64,000 nucleotides of DNA. Origin: Viscum album. Lineage: Eukaryota; Streptophyta; Magnoliopsida; Santalales; Viscaceae. Every line of letters begins with the position of its first letter. The first letter of the stretch is position 1. The stretch is taken from positions 49,770,605-49,834,604 of the forward strand of contig OY728160.1 of the NCBI GenBank assembly GCA_963277665.1, in the 5' to 3' direction. A program made the translations under genes and the position numbers. The notes below the pieces were generated by a model that searched no databases, was not told where the DNA came from, and saw only the letters and a program-made list of their open reading frames with translations. Shown piece after piece: positions 25,801 through 37,944 of the stretch.

Positions 25801-27132
25801 AAATAATGTTATATTTGTTTTTATAATCTCATTTATTTAAAACATTCATTAATAAGTTAATCACTACGTCATCATTGTGTCAAAAATAAGTTTATTTATT
25901 TGATGTCCAAATATTATAAATATAATACCATGATGTATTAAATCTTTTTATATTTCTAATAACTATTTTTTTTCGAAGATATCACTAATATAACCCCATA
26001 TAAAAATTATATAAGTAAAAGATACATCTTTAGTTTAAACTTTCCTTAACATTAAATTAAAAGTAATTAAATGTGATTTTCAAATAGAAGTGGCTCCATG
26101 GGGTCCTAAAATCGGCCCAAATATGATAATTGTTGGAAATATCTAGTTAAATAGGTTTAATACTTGTGTTAGGGTAATTTAGTATTATTATAATATCATG
26201 TTTTACCCTTATTTACCAGATTAACCCTTTAACCATGGTAAATAAAATATTTATTGACGTTACTATTAATAATGTCTAGAAATAAAAGGTAACTATTTAC
26301 ACAATTTAGATATCTTGATTCTAAATATGTAATCTATTTTTAAAAATTCAAAACCCATAAATTTCAGAAATTAATTGTCCTTTTCCAAACCAAAAAGCAT
26401 GCTTTTAAGAAGTAAAAATTACCAAAATATTGACATGTGTTTGTGTCCAATTTCAAAGTGAAATTACTTCCAATTACCAATATTATATTAAATTATAAAA
26501 ATATAATCTAATTACACTTTAAAACGAATTATAATAATAATATAATAATATAAATAAATTAGATGAAAAGGTAGTTTTGGACATAAATTGCAGTATTTTT
26601 CACTATTCATTAAAATTGAACTTAATCCGAAAAATATCAAAAAATTACCCAATGTAAATTTTTATGTTCTGATTATAAATAAGATGTTAAATTTGTCAAA
26701 TAAAACATATAAATGTGACAATAACAAGATTTAAAATGGGTTATTTATTAAAAGGTGGTAAATCAGTATTTTTAAAGAATGTTAGAGGATTTCATTCTTA
26801 AAATCGAATTCATTCTTATTTTAATCCACTAAATTTTATTGGATAAATTTAAAGACATTTAAAACATATGTGTAAACATAATGTTGTTAGATATGTTCAT
26901 TCCTAGTAATACAACGACTATGCGTTATCCACCATTCAAAACAATATAATTTTTATGTTATTTTTTAGTATAACTCAGTGTTGTGTGCAACATAAGATTA
27001 AAAAGAAACTTGGTGTTGCGTGTTGAGTACGCTATTGAGAAAAGTGGCCTCTTTAATAAAACATTAATATCTTATTCATAAATATTAATAGATATGAAAG
27101 AGTATTATTGTATAAATATCTGGGTCGTTACA
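22894..27132 (-). repeat. 5' LTR of element A (4,239 bp)
   Basis: Starts TGTAACGACCC on the minus strand at 27132. Its inner end reads CTTTATA, where the 3' LTR reads CTTACA. The TATA box is at 25272-25278, the splice-like GAG|GTAAGG at 24163/24162, and the GCGG...CCGC hairpin at 24709-24720. The longer hairpin near 24510-24535 has lost its right arm. Confidence 0.8.
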
Positions 27133-27137
27133 ATAGA
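27133..27137. repeat. Target-site duplication of element A, right copy
   Basis: ATAGA, a perfect match to 16075-16079. Confidence 0.85.
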
Positions 27138-27159
27138 AATTCGTATATATCAGTAATTA

Positions 27160-27910
27160 GTTCATTGATTATAAAATATTAAAATTATTTTATATGTATT
27201 AGATTATATATTAATATATTAGGGTGTGTTAATAAATTAATATAATATATTTATATTTAAATTTAGAAATATATGTCTGCTAATATGTAAATATATATAG
27301 AGTAATATATATTTTATAAGTATATTAATAATATATATTAAATTATATAGATACATATATAAATACATTTATATATATAGATATATATATATTAATATAT
27401 GAATTTATAATTGTATATATATATGCACACATACCAATATATATACATATATTAATATATATATATATGAATCAATATTTTAATATATAAATTTATAAGT
27501 ATATTTATATTAATATATAAGTGTGTGTGTGTGTGTTAATATATATATATATATATAATAAAAAATATACTAATTTAAACATTAATATATAACATATATA
27601 TTAACATATAATAACACATGCACGCACACACACAGATATATATGTAACATATATATTAAATTATATATAAATATATAACAATATATATATTAATTTATAT
27701 TAGCATGTATAAATAATATCACGTGATAACATATTTATAAATTTATAAATAAATATATAAAAACATATATTAACACACACACAAAAACATATATATATAT
27801 ATATATGTATATGTCTATTAATATATATAATTATTTATTATATATAAATGTATATTAATTTTCATTTATGTACAAATATAATAACATATATACATATAAA
27901 TATTCTGTAA
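27160..27910. repeat. (TA)n / (CA)n microsatellite tract
   Basis: A mixture of TATATA, GTGTGT (27520-27535) and ACACAC blocks. It appears to be the right half of the tract interrupted by element A. Confidence 0.85.
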
Positions 27911-29660
27911 TATATTAAAGAAGTAGATAAATCCATCATCTTGGTTGGTTTGTGTGTTCTATTAAGATACTTTGATAGTGGGATCTTGTGACATCATGAT
28001 CTCAACCATTTTCTTAGAAAGAGATGGGGTTTCACAAACCATAGGTGCAACCTCAAAACACCAAATGCTGAAAATATATTCCAAGATCTTACCGAAACAT
28101 TGGAGGATGATTTCCCATTTTAAAAAATATAACCTATCAAAAAAAATAACCAAACCAACAATATGATTCCTCATGTATAAGTAATACAACTCAAATGAAA
28201 AACCAATAAAACAATATTATCATAGTAACAATATAATGTCAAACACAACACTCAAACAAATACTAAAAGATATCCCTATCTAGAAATGCTGATTTAGAAT
28301 CACACCAACCGAACCATGAGAGATACTTCATGCTCCAACATTTTCCAGAGGAAGTAGCATCATGATGCCCCACTGGAGAAGTAAAAGACCTTTACATTTC
28401 TTTTGAAATGAGGAACAAAATATGAATATTCACCAAAGTACATATACAAGGGGTGAGTAATCAAAATCAATAGGCTTTACTCAATAAACATACCAACGCA
28501 TTCCACTGGGATAAGAACATGTTAGCTCACAATTCAAAATATGATTTATTACAAAGAGAATAACATCAAAATAGTTTACCATAATAAAAAGTTTAAATTA
28601 AAAAATAATAATTTAACTATTGATACAACTTGGAATACCCAATCCACACCCATCCACTCACAAACACATGAACTCTAAATGACTACCCCAATACTCCTTA
28701 TCGGTGATCCGTCCTTCACCAATTCGTCACTTGGTGATTTATCTAAGTTCATATTTATGGCCTCGAGCACAAAGTATATACCAACAATGCCTTATATAAT
28801 ACAATATGAACACACATAACCATGTATGCTATGTTTTAATACCAATTCGTTCCAAATAAATTCTATAATTTAAAACATTAAATTGAACATCTTTATTTAA
28901 TTAAATGAAAATAATAATTTAAAACCATAACCCATAAGGTTTTCCAAAAACCATTATATTTCAAAAATTTAAAAATTATCAAGAAAAGGGTTTTCTAACA
29001 AGGAATTAGCACAAGTTTCTTTTGAAATTAAATAAATTGAAATTAAATATCAAAGTGTTGTAGTTCTATAATAAGTTGAGAAGAGATAGAATCCACCTAC
29101 TTTAAAACAAATGAAAAACCTATAGAATTTCATAGAAAACCTCTAAATTTTGGTACATACGTCATTCACTTCAACAAATCCAATAAATATATCCTAAAAA
29201 ATCATATATCACATATCTATTCATAGAATATTAGATCTAGTGTTATGAGTGAGAGGAGATTAGAATATCTAGAAAAAAAAAGAAAGAAAACTAAGATTTA
29301 AAGTTGATTTTGGAGATTTAATGAACTTAGATACCTCAAAACTAGCTTCTAGATCAAAGGGAATCACCAAGAATGTCTAGTATAGGAGGGGAGTTAAAGA
29401 TCCTAATAGGAGGTGTGAAAATTGAGGGGTTTAGGGGTTAAAATAGAGTTAAAATCTAGTTTTTATACCATTAATCTTTCTACACATGGTCAGGCCACAT
29501 TGTTTGAGAAATCATGTGATTTCCGCAGTCTCCAAACCCCACCCCTTATAATTGTTTCACACAGTTTGAGAAACTATGCACTAACCATGTTTTTTCCTCT
29601 GTTTCCACTTTATCAGTTTCGTATAGGCACCCATATCATTTGGGAAAAGTGTTCTCAGTT
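27911..29660 (-). mobile_element. Probable LTR (R/U5 side) of decayed element G
   Basis: Read on the minus strand, it has a TATA box (29460-29467) followed by a leader with many CTC phrases. Further on come 'GCTCGAGGCCATAAATATG' and 'GATTACTCACCCCTTG', phrases of the kind found in the leaders of the other gypsy LTRs here. The U3 side appears to continue at 43307-43480, beyond the inserted elements D and I: both pieces contain related 'GTTTCTCAAAC' and 'GTGAAAC' phrases. Short frames at 27962-28189 and 29422-29703 have no recognisable motif. The ends and the joining of the two pieces are inference. Confidence 0.4.
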
Positions 29661-29680
29661 AAAAAAAACATTAATTTTGC

Positions 29681-29925
29681 GATGTTTCCTACAAAATAGT
29701 TGATGTAGTGATGTTAACTAAAAAACATCCTTAATCTAGTGATGTTTTTTAAAAAACAACACTACATTTGCGATGTTTCTTGGAAAATGTCGCTACATTG
29801 GCGACATTTCCTGGAAAAGTCGTTAAATTAGTGATGTGTCGAGGAAAATTTCATTAAATTAGCAACGTCTCCTAAAAAACATATCTAAGATAATGACATT
29901 TCTTAAAAAAATAAAAGTAGGGACA
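29681..29925. repeat. 31-bp tandem array of palindromic units (element D)
   Basis: Units start at 29681, 29710, 29741, 29772, 29803, 29833, 29864 and 29895, spaced 29-31 bases. Each carries a dyad of the form GATGTTT...AAACATC, for example GATGTTTCTTGGAAAATGTC. Related sequence recurs near 30170-30225, 31040-31120, 31870-31930 and 43218-43300. Arrays of this kind are typical subterminal repeats of CACTA-like DNA transposons, but no perfect terminal CACTA is present. Confidence 0.7.
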
Positions 29926-29954
29926 TTTTTTGTGATATTTTTTGAAGAAATGTT

Positions 29955-31440
29955 TCTAAAATATATATATTTATATAGCTCATTTTCCCTCATCGATGTA
30001 AATATATATTTAGATATATATATATATATAAACACAAACACATATATATAAAACTATATATTTTAATATATATATATAAACACACACACAAACACACACA
30101 CACACACACACACATATATATTTATATATATAAACACATATATATATTAAATTTAGGAAATTTTTTTTAAAAAATGTTTCTATTTTAGTGATATTTTTAC
30201 CAATGTTTTAAAATGTGGCCAATTATATATATACACATATATATTTATAAACACGCATGGACGCACACACAAAAATATATATATATATATATAATAAAAA
30301 CATATATATATATTAATATAAACATATGATACATATAAAAAATATATAATATATTTAAAATTTAAACACACACATATATATAATATAAACATATATATAA
30401 TATAATATAAACATATACGTAAAATATAATCATATATTTAATATAATATAAATTTATATGTATAAATAAAAAATAAAAAATATAAACATACAAACATAAA
30501 ATATATATAAATATAAACATATTTATAATATAAACATATATATAAACATAAAATACACACACACACAAACACATATATATAATATAATATTAATAGAGAC
30601 ATATATATATGAGCATAAAATATAAAAACATATATATAATATAAAATATAATCTTATAGATATATAAACATATATATGTATAATATTAACATATACATAT
30701 AATATAATATAAACATATGTGTAAAATAAAAACATATGTATATAAAATATAATTTAATCTTTAATATATATATATAAACATAAAATATAAACATATAGAG
30801 ACATATATATATATATATATATTTATAGATACGTAAAATTTTATATATAATATTAATTTTTTAAATACTGACACATATATATAAACATATCTAAACACAG
30901 AAAAGTATTTTTATATATATTTTTAATATATATTAACACAAACACATAAAAGTATTCATATATATATAAACATATATATTTATATATATCTAAATACACA
31001 CAAACATACATATATATATATATAAACACATATAAATTTTAAATTTAGTCACATTTTTATGAAAACGTGATTATTTTAGTGACCTTTTTACCAGTTTTTT
31101 AAAACATGTCTAATTATATATATGTATACATATACATATATATTTATACACACACACAAATATATAAACACACATATATATAAACATATATATTTAAACT
31201 TATTTATAAAATATAATCCTATATATAAACATAAAATATATAGATAGATATATACATAATTTAAAATATAAACATATATATATATAAACATAAAATTTAT
31301 ACATATATATATATATATTAATTTATGTATATTAATAAATAAAATTATATATATATATAAATTATTACTTTTTAAAATATTGAAATCTATTTATATATAT
31401 ATATATATATAAATCTAACATAATACAATTTTATATTCAT
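29955..31440. repeat. Long (TA)n / (ACAT)n / (CA)n microsatellite
   Basis: Nearly 1.5 kb of TATATA, AACATATA and ACACAC blocks, interrupted twice by short palindromic-repeat remnants (about 30150-30230 and 31035-31120). Several Tyr/Ile-rich 'ORFs' on the minus strand are artefacts of the repeat. Confidence 0.9.
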
Positions 31441-31510
31441 TATTGGTATAGGTGAGTTGGTTGGGTCTTTGTGTGTATCCCCGCATGTTGTTGGTGTTCA
31501 AATCCTTATG
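31441..31510 (+). repeat. tRNA-derived SINE-like head
   Basis: An A-box-like TAGGTGAGTTGG (31449-31460) and a B-box-like TGTTCAAATCC (31495-31505) are separated by 34 bases, with CCCCG between them. This order and spacing match tRNA-derived SINE promoters. No 3' tail or target duplication was identified. It is distinct from the modules inside A, B and C. Confidence 0.45.
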
Positions 31511-31931
31511 CAGACATAATTAATTTATTTTGGTGTTGTGAGTGGTTGTTCTGCGAGGAGTGTACAAAATATGGGTGGAGCGTTGGATGTGAGTTTTAAT
31601 GGAAGGGAGAGCATGGTCGTGTAGGTGCATCACATGGGGTATCATGGAGAGTAGTATTGAGAGTATTAGGTGCTAGTGTGAATGGGGAGGGGCAATGGGA
31701 GTGAGTGTGGGGCAGCATCGCTGGAGGGAATGGGAGCAGGCACTATGGGGAATGGGAGGGGTGGGGGAAAGAATTGCTGGAGGGAATGGGAGTAGGTCCT
31801 TGACGGAATTGAATGAATCATGGGATAGAATCAGGAGAGGGTATTGAGTGAGGGAACGTCGATAAATGAGGTGTCTCTAACTTCATGATGTTTATAAATG
31901 TCGCTAAATTGGGGACCCCTCATTTTGTGAC
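31511..31931. other. Purine-rich DNA and right flank of element D
   Basis: GGGAATGGGAG-type sequence, including a 21-base near-identical duplication (31720-31740 and 31776-31796, one mismatch). From about 31870 the palindromic GATGTTT...GTCGC repeats return and run up to the insertion point of element I. Confidence 0.5.
31927..31931. repeat. Target-site duplication of element I, left copy
   Basis: GTGAC, compared with GCGAC at 43218-43222. One mismatch is expected for an old insertion. Confidence 0.65.
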
Positions 31932-32041
31932 TGTAATGGCCCGGGGTTTTGGGGACTATTACTTGGTAAAAATATGATGTTTGGGGTGTTCTGGGTGGTC
32001 TGGAAGGTCATCCCAACTTCTCGGTGAAGGTTAAGACTCCT

Positions 32042-32498
32042 AGCGGTAGCCTCGGCCTACTGGTAGCCTCGGCCTACCCGTTGCTCGACCTACCGGTAGC
32101 TCGGCCTACCGGTGGCCTCTACCGGTAGCTCGGCCTACCGGTGGCCTCTACCGGTAGCTCGGCCTACCGGTGGCCTCTACCGTTACCTCAACGTACCGGT
32201 GGCCCCGGCCTACCGGTTGCTCGGCCTACCAGTGACCTCTACCGGTAGCTCGTCCTACTGGTAGATCAGCCTACCACTGGCTTATACCGGTAGCTCTGCC
32301 TACCGGTGGCCTCTACGAGTAGCTCGGCCTACTGGTGGCCTCGGCCTACCAGTAGCTCGGCCTACAGGTGGCCTCTACCGGTAGCTCCGCCTACCGGTGG
32401 CCTCTACCGGTAGCTCGGCCTACCATTGGTTCGGCCTACCAGTAGCTCGGCCTACTGGTGGCCTCGTCCTACTGGTAGCTTGGTCTACTAGTGACCTC
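32042..32498. repeat. GC-rich ACCGGT minisatellite in 5' LTR
   Basis: A tandem array built on GGCCTACCGGTGG and CTACCGGTAG. Three consecutive 29-bp units at 32095-32181 are identical; others are variants. CTACCGGTAG is a perfect palindrome. It stands out sharply from the AT-rich window. The homologous array in the 3' LTR (40398-40692) has fewer units. Confidence 0.9.
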
Positions 32499-33013
32499 CA
32501 AAGGGTTTCCAGTAGCACCTCTTTTTGCGCGAATTGGTTTCTAAACCATGTGTTGACCCCTTTGCCTGTTTTAAATTCCCATTAATGGAATTTAATTAAA
32601 TTATTGGTGAGGTACCCTCCTTAAATGAAAAACCATGCATTTTTGTCATGCCTTTAACCGCATTTCAAGAAGGTGTGCGTCGGTTTTAACCGACCCAAAA
32701 GGTGGGGACCTTTTAAGTTACGTGGGGGGTGGCCCACCCGTGTGGTCAACCCACGATCCCTCTTCTTCTGCGGTTTTGAGTTTTTCTCCATATAGTAACC
32801 ATCCAGGGGATGTTTTATCTCAATACTTATAACCTAAAGGCTTCTCTTTCTCCCTGAGTTTCTTTTTCTATCACCCTGTACTCGGAGAACCATTCCTCCC
32901 GACGAGTCGTACCCCTATTGCGAATTTTTCCTTGATCACATTCCATGGAGTTCCTGTTACCCCTGTTTTCTGGTTTCCATGCGAGGACTTAACGTCGATC
33001 CTTGATCAATCAG

Positions 33014-34626
33014 GTAGGGATTTTCTCCTTTGTCTCTCCTTTCTGTGTATCATGAGGGGTGGTCATGCCTTTGTCTCTGTGGAAATTGACAAAATCCAAC
33101 ATAATTAAGATAATTAATGAACCTTTAAAGAATGAGAGGGGGTGTGATCGATGTCCTGCTATGCTCTTTTATTTTGATATGTGTTGTGAATTATACGGGC
33201 CTATGCTTACTGAAAATCATGGTCGTTGGTGGTCTTTCTCTGTGCACTAATGAACCTCAGTGTTCCTGGATATTTAAATAACCTTAACATGGAATTGGTT
33301 AATGACGTATACTCGGTTAAATAAATTGAAAGCACTAGGATTAACCCTTTTTTTTTGTGATAACCCCGGTTAAAGCACAATGGAATTGAAACCATGGAGT
33401 GTGTTGAATCTTTTAAATCTGAAAATACCTGCATGGGCCTACATTGTATTGGTGGTAGTGGTTTGTTTATTTTCCTTCATGGGATGATTACTGGCGACTT
33501 TATGGTTTTCTTGGATGGGATCCCCTGTTGTACTTTAACTAGTTGTGAATATGAGGCTGTGGGGGGGGGGGGGGGGCTACTCTTCTTATATCACGAATTG
33601 GGGTGGAATCCTCTATTATTGAGAAACCACTGGCTTCTGGAGATTGGGGACATGGGGCTGTGTCTCGGGGTTGTTTTGTTTCTAGTACCATGAGGGATCT
33701 TCCTTGATCCCTATTTTTTGTGACTTCACATGGGATCTGGGTGTGAATGTTTTATTAATATGATGTTTTTCCTTTCTTTATTTTTTTTGTTTTATCTGTG
33801 AATGTGTCTGTTAGTTGCCCAGTAGTGAAGGGATTAACCCATACTGAACTGTTATGAATAATAACTTGAATAGGGGAACTGGGAACTGTTCACTGTGTGC
33901 CTGTTTTCTGAGGCAGCAGTGCTTGTGTACCTGCTTGTATCTGTTTGAGGAGTCGTAGGGTGGGCTATGTGATGGTATATATATATATATATATGTATAA
34001 TTTTATCTTTTGTGTTTAGTCACACCCCACTCGTGTTGGGAACTTCATGTAGGAAACCCCATTTCATGGGGAATGACGTTTCCCCCTAGTTACTCTCCTT
34101 CATGCTCCCTCTTCCCTCGGCAGTGATGGCTGGAGGCGACCTTACACCCAATATTCTTCAGGTATGTTTTTTTGGTGTTTTTCTAGACCTGGTGTTTTCA
34201 GGAAGGGGTTCTGGTTATGGTTTGTTTTCCCAGGTGTCTTTGGGATGAGGCACAGGTGTTCTTGGGCAGGGATGGATGGTTGTGAGGCCCAAGTGTGTGC
34301 AGGCAGGGATGTGTGGCTGTGAGGCCCAGGTGTGTGTGGGAAAGAAGAGCGTGATAGAGTCAGGACGTCTGTCGTTTGGGATGAGCAGCTAGCTATTGGG
34401 GGAAATGGTGGTGCGGGGTACCCAAATGTATTGTTCTTTTACTATTACCTTACAGCTTATGTTGTTTGGTGACCGTGGTTGATGAGGTGGGATGGATGGA
34501 CTCCTTAATTGATGTTGGTTTCTCTTCTTCTCACGGGACTTTAGTACGTCTCCCCACTTTTGCACGAGAGCTATAGGTTTTTCCTACTTAGTATGATTTG
34601 TATTCACACCCTACGTTTACTTTCAG
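33014..34626 (+). other. Candidate leader intron in 5' LTR of element I
   Basis: The 5' site is ATCAG|GTAGGG and the 3' site TTTACTTTCAG|GTTG. The equivalent pair in the 3' LTR is ATCAG|GTAAGG and TTTACATTCAG|GTTT (41214-42805). The position within the LTR parallels the candidate intron of elements B and C. Splicing is inferred. Confidence 0.4.
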
Positions 34627-35041
34627 GTTGTGAGGAGGACTTCGGAGGCCGTGAAAGACATTACTAGTCTGGACGTTGGTGTTGCTATTGGTCATTGTTG
34701 TTTTCTGCTTCAACGTTTCTTTTCCATTTGGTTTGTACTTTGGAGTTATTGTACCTTGTTCAGTTTTATTATTAAAACATGCATGTAGTTTGGATTTCTT
34801 TTGAGTTTTCTATACTTGGAGGTGTTTGGTGTTGACTCATTATTTCTCCTAATCTTGGTTATCTAAAAATGGTAATGCCTCCCATATTGTAAAAAAGTTA
34901 CACCCTTGGTTCTAGTAGCCACTCTGGGGCCTACTGGAGGTGGGACCTGGGTGTCATTATCTCATCCTCGACTTAAAGAAGGAAGGGAAGGGGCCTTTTC
35001 CACCACTTCCATCGTCTTGCTGAAGGCGGGTCATGACAGAT

Positions 35042-35053
35042 TGGTATGAAAGG
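35042..35053 (+). other. Primer-binding site of element I
   Basis: TGGTATGAAAGG, a degenerate match to TGGTATCAGAGC, the complement of the initiator tRNA-Met 3' end. It lies three bases after the LTR. Confidence 0.7.
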
Positions 35054-35396
35054 GAGGTTGAGGGATAGGATGGATTCTAGAGTTAGGCACAGTGAGGATT
35101 GCATGGGATGGTAGGGAAACAATGTTAGGTGATCATGGTTCATGAAATAGACCAGGGAGGACCAGCTAGGACATAGGATTTTAGGGGCCCCCATGATCCG
35201 ATGCAAGGACTCTGAGCCTATCAAACAACCAAGTGAGACTACATTTATTGCAGGGTAGTGACCCTAGGGAAGGTACATGCATCATACTGATTGTGTTTTA
35301 ATTTATTTGGGGCACCTTGGGGATAAAAATTTAATATTAATAATAATAAATTCCATTGCTACCCGAGCTTAGGCATTCTTTGTTTACCTTGCAGCT

Positions 35397-36470
35397 ATGG
35401 CACCAGGAAGTTATCCATGAGCGACTCGGGTGTTTGAGGCCCAGTGGATTGAGGTAGTTGACCAGTAGAGGGTTGACCGAGATGAGTAGGATGACTTATA
35501 GATGAGGAATCTGTGCTCTTTCCAGCGACAAACCCTCGAGAAGTATGAGAGAATCATTTCTAACTCAGTTATGGACGGATGGCTTGAGGACTAGCCATCA
35601 ACTTATCTTTGATCCATGCTCCGAGGGAGTACTGGGTTCCGTTGGCCGTCAGTCAGTTGAGGGGAGCAGCGTGTCAGTGGTGGACGCTTTTCCTGGTAGA
35701 AAAGACCGAGGCAGAGGTTTCGTGGGATGGTTTTGAGAAGGAATTTCATGAGGAGTTCCTCTCCACTACGGTGAAGGCTGAGAAGAGATAGGGGTTTCTC
35801 TCCCTTCAACAGGGAAGCATGCCAGTGAGAGAGATGGGGATCAAGATCAAAGATCTCTTGTACTTTTCCCCATTTCTCTTTCTAGATGAGGAGTCTCTGG
35901 AAAGACTGTTAGAGGAGGCACTCCATCCTTCACTTAAGTACGTTGTCACTCCCTTTACTCTTCTGACGTACCTATATGTACAGAAGAAGGCCGAGATAGT
36001 AGAGAGGATTCACTTGAAGGGAGGCAAACCATGAGTAGGGAACCACCGGAGTTCATTAAAGGGGAAGGCGGTCAACAGCAGGTCTCCAGTGACAGGGCCT
36101 TTCAGGTTTCGACAAGCAGGGTATAGGCCTCATTAGTTTCAGTCCCGAGCTTTTGTCCCTCGCCCTTTTCTGGTAGGGCCGGGACCAAAGTGTTTCTCTT
36201 GCGATGTTTTCGGACACGTCCAAAGTAGGTGTCCGACTAGAGATCCACAAGTTAGAAGTGGGAAGTTTCTACACCCACCTCAGCAGCATCCGCTGCCGAC
36301 AAGGCCTTTCCAGCAGCAGCAGCAGGCCCCTGGACCTCCGAGGGACGACCTTGTGGGTGGATATTGACACCAGGGTGCTCCTCAGGGACCTAGACCCTGG
36401 CTTGGTTGGGGAGGTGGTCGAAAACTACGAGGTAGAGTATATGGGCGTAGATAGTTGTATGCCATAGAGT
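35397..36470 (+). pseudogene. gag: gag of element I (broken)
   Basis: Starts at an ATG reading MAPGS, with stops shortly after. The capsid-like region (about 35610-36030) reads LRGAACQWWTLFL and then FEKEFHEEFLS, the pattern of the plant retrotransposon gag domain. It ends with a CX2CX4HX4C zinc knuckle, CFSCDVFGHVQSRC, at about 36190-36231. Several in-frame stops and frame changes are present. The intact protein would form the particle shell and bind the element's RNA. Confidence 0.75.
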
Positions 36471-36479
36471 TATTAGCTC

Positions 36480-36800
36480 TGACGGGACCGGAGGTTGTTC
36501 GAGGTACGATCAGTTTATTCAGCACTCTTGTTTCTACCTTGTTTGATTCGGGAGATTCGCACTCCTTTGTTACGCCTTAATATTCCCATGGTCTGGGTCT
36601 GGATGATGAGATACTTTGTGTGCCCCTAGTGTTGAGAACACCATTCAGGGGTAAGACCAGCATATCGTACTTCTTTCGTGGGTGTAGACTGATGTTGGGA
36701 CCACATCAGTCTAGTGGATACCTTCTTTCAATACAGATGCATCAATACGATGTCATTCTAGGCATCGACTGGTAATTCTCTTTGCATTCCCCCATCGACT
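36480..36800 (+). pseudogene. Protease domain of element I (broken)
   Basis: Retropepsin-like segment. The active-site region reads LFDSGDSHSF, with Asp-Ser-Gly at 36545-36553; the family more often has DSGASHSF. It continues to YDVILGID, the usual end of the domain, near 36750. A stop follows SHSFVTP. The enzyme would cleave the polyprotein. Confidence 0.7.
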
Positions 36801-37059
36801 TCTATCGGAGAAGTATTGAATTCTCCAATTAGGATAGACGGTGTGTGGATTTTTTTGGGGAGAGGTGTTATCAGGAGGGGACTCGACACATGGAGCCACT
36901 CCGTTCTATGCTGAACAGGATGTTTGTAGAGTCGGCAGATGCAGGAATGATGTATGTCCCAGAGGTCGTAAGATAATTCCTTGATGTCTTTCCCGATGAG
37001 GTTTTCTCTCTACCCCCTTGACATGACGTTGAGTTTGGGATACACTTACAGCCTGGTTC

Positions 37060-37860
37060 TCGACCGATCTCGATGGATCCTTATCAGATGGAACCTTCTG
37101 ATTTGTGGGATTTGCAGATATAGATTGACGATTTGATAGATATGGGCTTTGTTTGACCTAGTGTGTCACCATGGGGTGCTTTAGTTTTGTTCGTAAAGAA
37201 GGCAGACGGTAGCCTACGACTGTGCATAGGCTAAAAGAGGTTGAATCAGGTGACGGTCAAGAATCGTTACCCCCTCTCGAGGATAGACGATCTTTTCGAC
37301 CAGGTGAGGGGAGTAGGTTGGTTCTCTAAGATCGATCTGCGGTCTGGATAACACCAGTTGAGACTGAAGGAATGTGATATCTCGAAGATAGATTTCAGGT
37401 GCAGATATGGCCACTTTGAGTTCGTGGTCATGCATTTTGTCATTAAAAATGCATCAGCTACGGTCATGAACCTCATGAGCTCTGTTTTTCGAGAGTTTTT
37501 GGACCAGTTAATTGTGGTGTTCATTGACGAAATCCTTATCCAATCAAGATCAAATGAATATCATGTTGAACATCTTAGGAGAGTTTTGAGAGTCCTTCGA
37601 CACCACTTTCTTTATGGGAAACTGTCTAAGTGCAATTTCTTAACGCAATAGGTACATTTCCTGGGAAACGTAGTGTCTCAGAGGGGAATAGCAGTACACC
37701 CATCGAAGGTCGAGGCAGTCGTTTCTTGGGCATCACCCAAGAACGTGGCAGAAGATCGTAGTTTCCTGGGTTTAGAAGGATATTACTAGAGTTTTGTGCC
37801 CGACTACTCTCAAGTTTCAGCTCTGATGGTAGCTTTGACTAGGAAAGAACAGGCCCTCCT
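37060..37860 (+). pseudogene. Reverse transcriptase domain of element I (broken)
   Basis: The segments [34 protein letters not shown] and FSKIDLRSG can be read in order, followed by the catalytic motif near 37520-37531. There the expected FIDD reads FIDE, so the second of the paired catalytic Asp residues is lost. Downstream, KLSKCNFL and FLGNVVSQRGIAV complete the domain. Internal stops occur at several sites. A 97-codon open piece covers 37358-37651. Confidence 0.85.
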
Positions 37861-37944
37861 GTAAGAAACTAGTGCCAGAGAGCTTTCGGCCACCAAAAGG
37901 AGAAGCGGGTTAGTGCTCAAGTACTCAGATTACCAGAGGAAGGG

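Larger units (their letters stand above)
16080..27132 (-). mobile_element. Element A: complete non-autonomous LTR retrotransposon
   Basis: The whole 11,053-bp element is present in minus orientation. It consists of a 5' LTR (22894-27132), a degenerate primer-binding site, a 2,545-bp internal region with a broken nucleocapsid gene and a tRNA-like module, a polypurine tract, and a 3' LTR (16080-20348). Outer ends are TG...CA and it is flanked by a perfect ATAGA duplication. No protease, reverse transcriptase, RNase H or integrase motif is visible in the internal region. Dimensions match element B (internal 2,553 bp), so both belong to one family. In the stretches I compared, the two LTRs match at roughly four bases in five, indicating an old insertion. 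Confidence 0.85.
31932..35038 (+). repeat. 5' LTR of element I (3,107 bp)
   Basis: Begins TGTAATGGCCCGG and ends GGTCATGACA. It holds the ACCGGT minisatellite, a candidate leader intron, a run of 16 G (33561-33576) where the 3' LTR has only 6, and a short (TA)n near 33976. The length excess over the 3' LTR is mostly extra minisatellite units. Confidence 0.85.

Noticed and set aside
30180..31291. Several minus-strand 70-codon frames rich in Tyr, Ile, Val and Cys
   Set aside because: They are translations of the (TA)n/(ACAT)n microsatellite.
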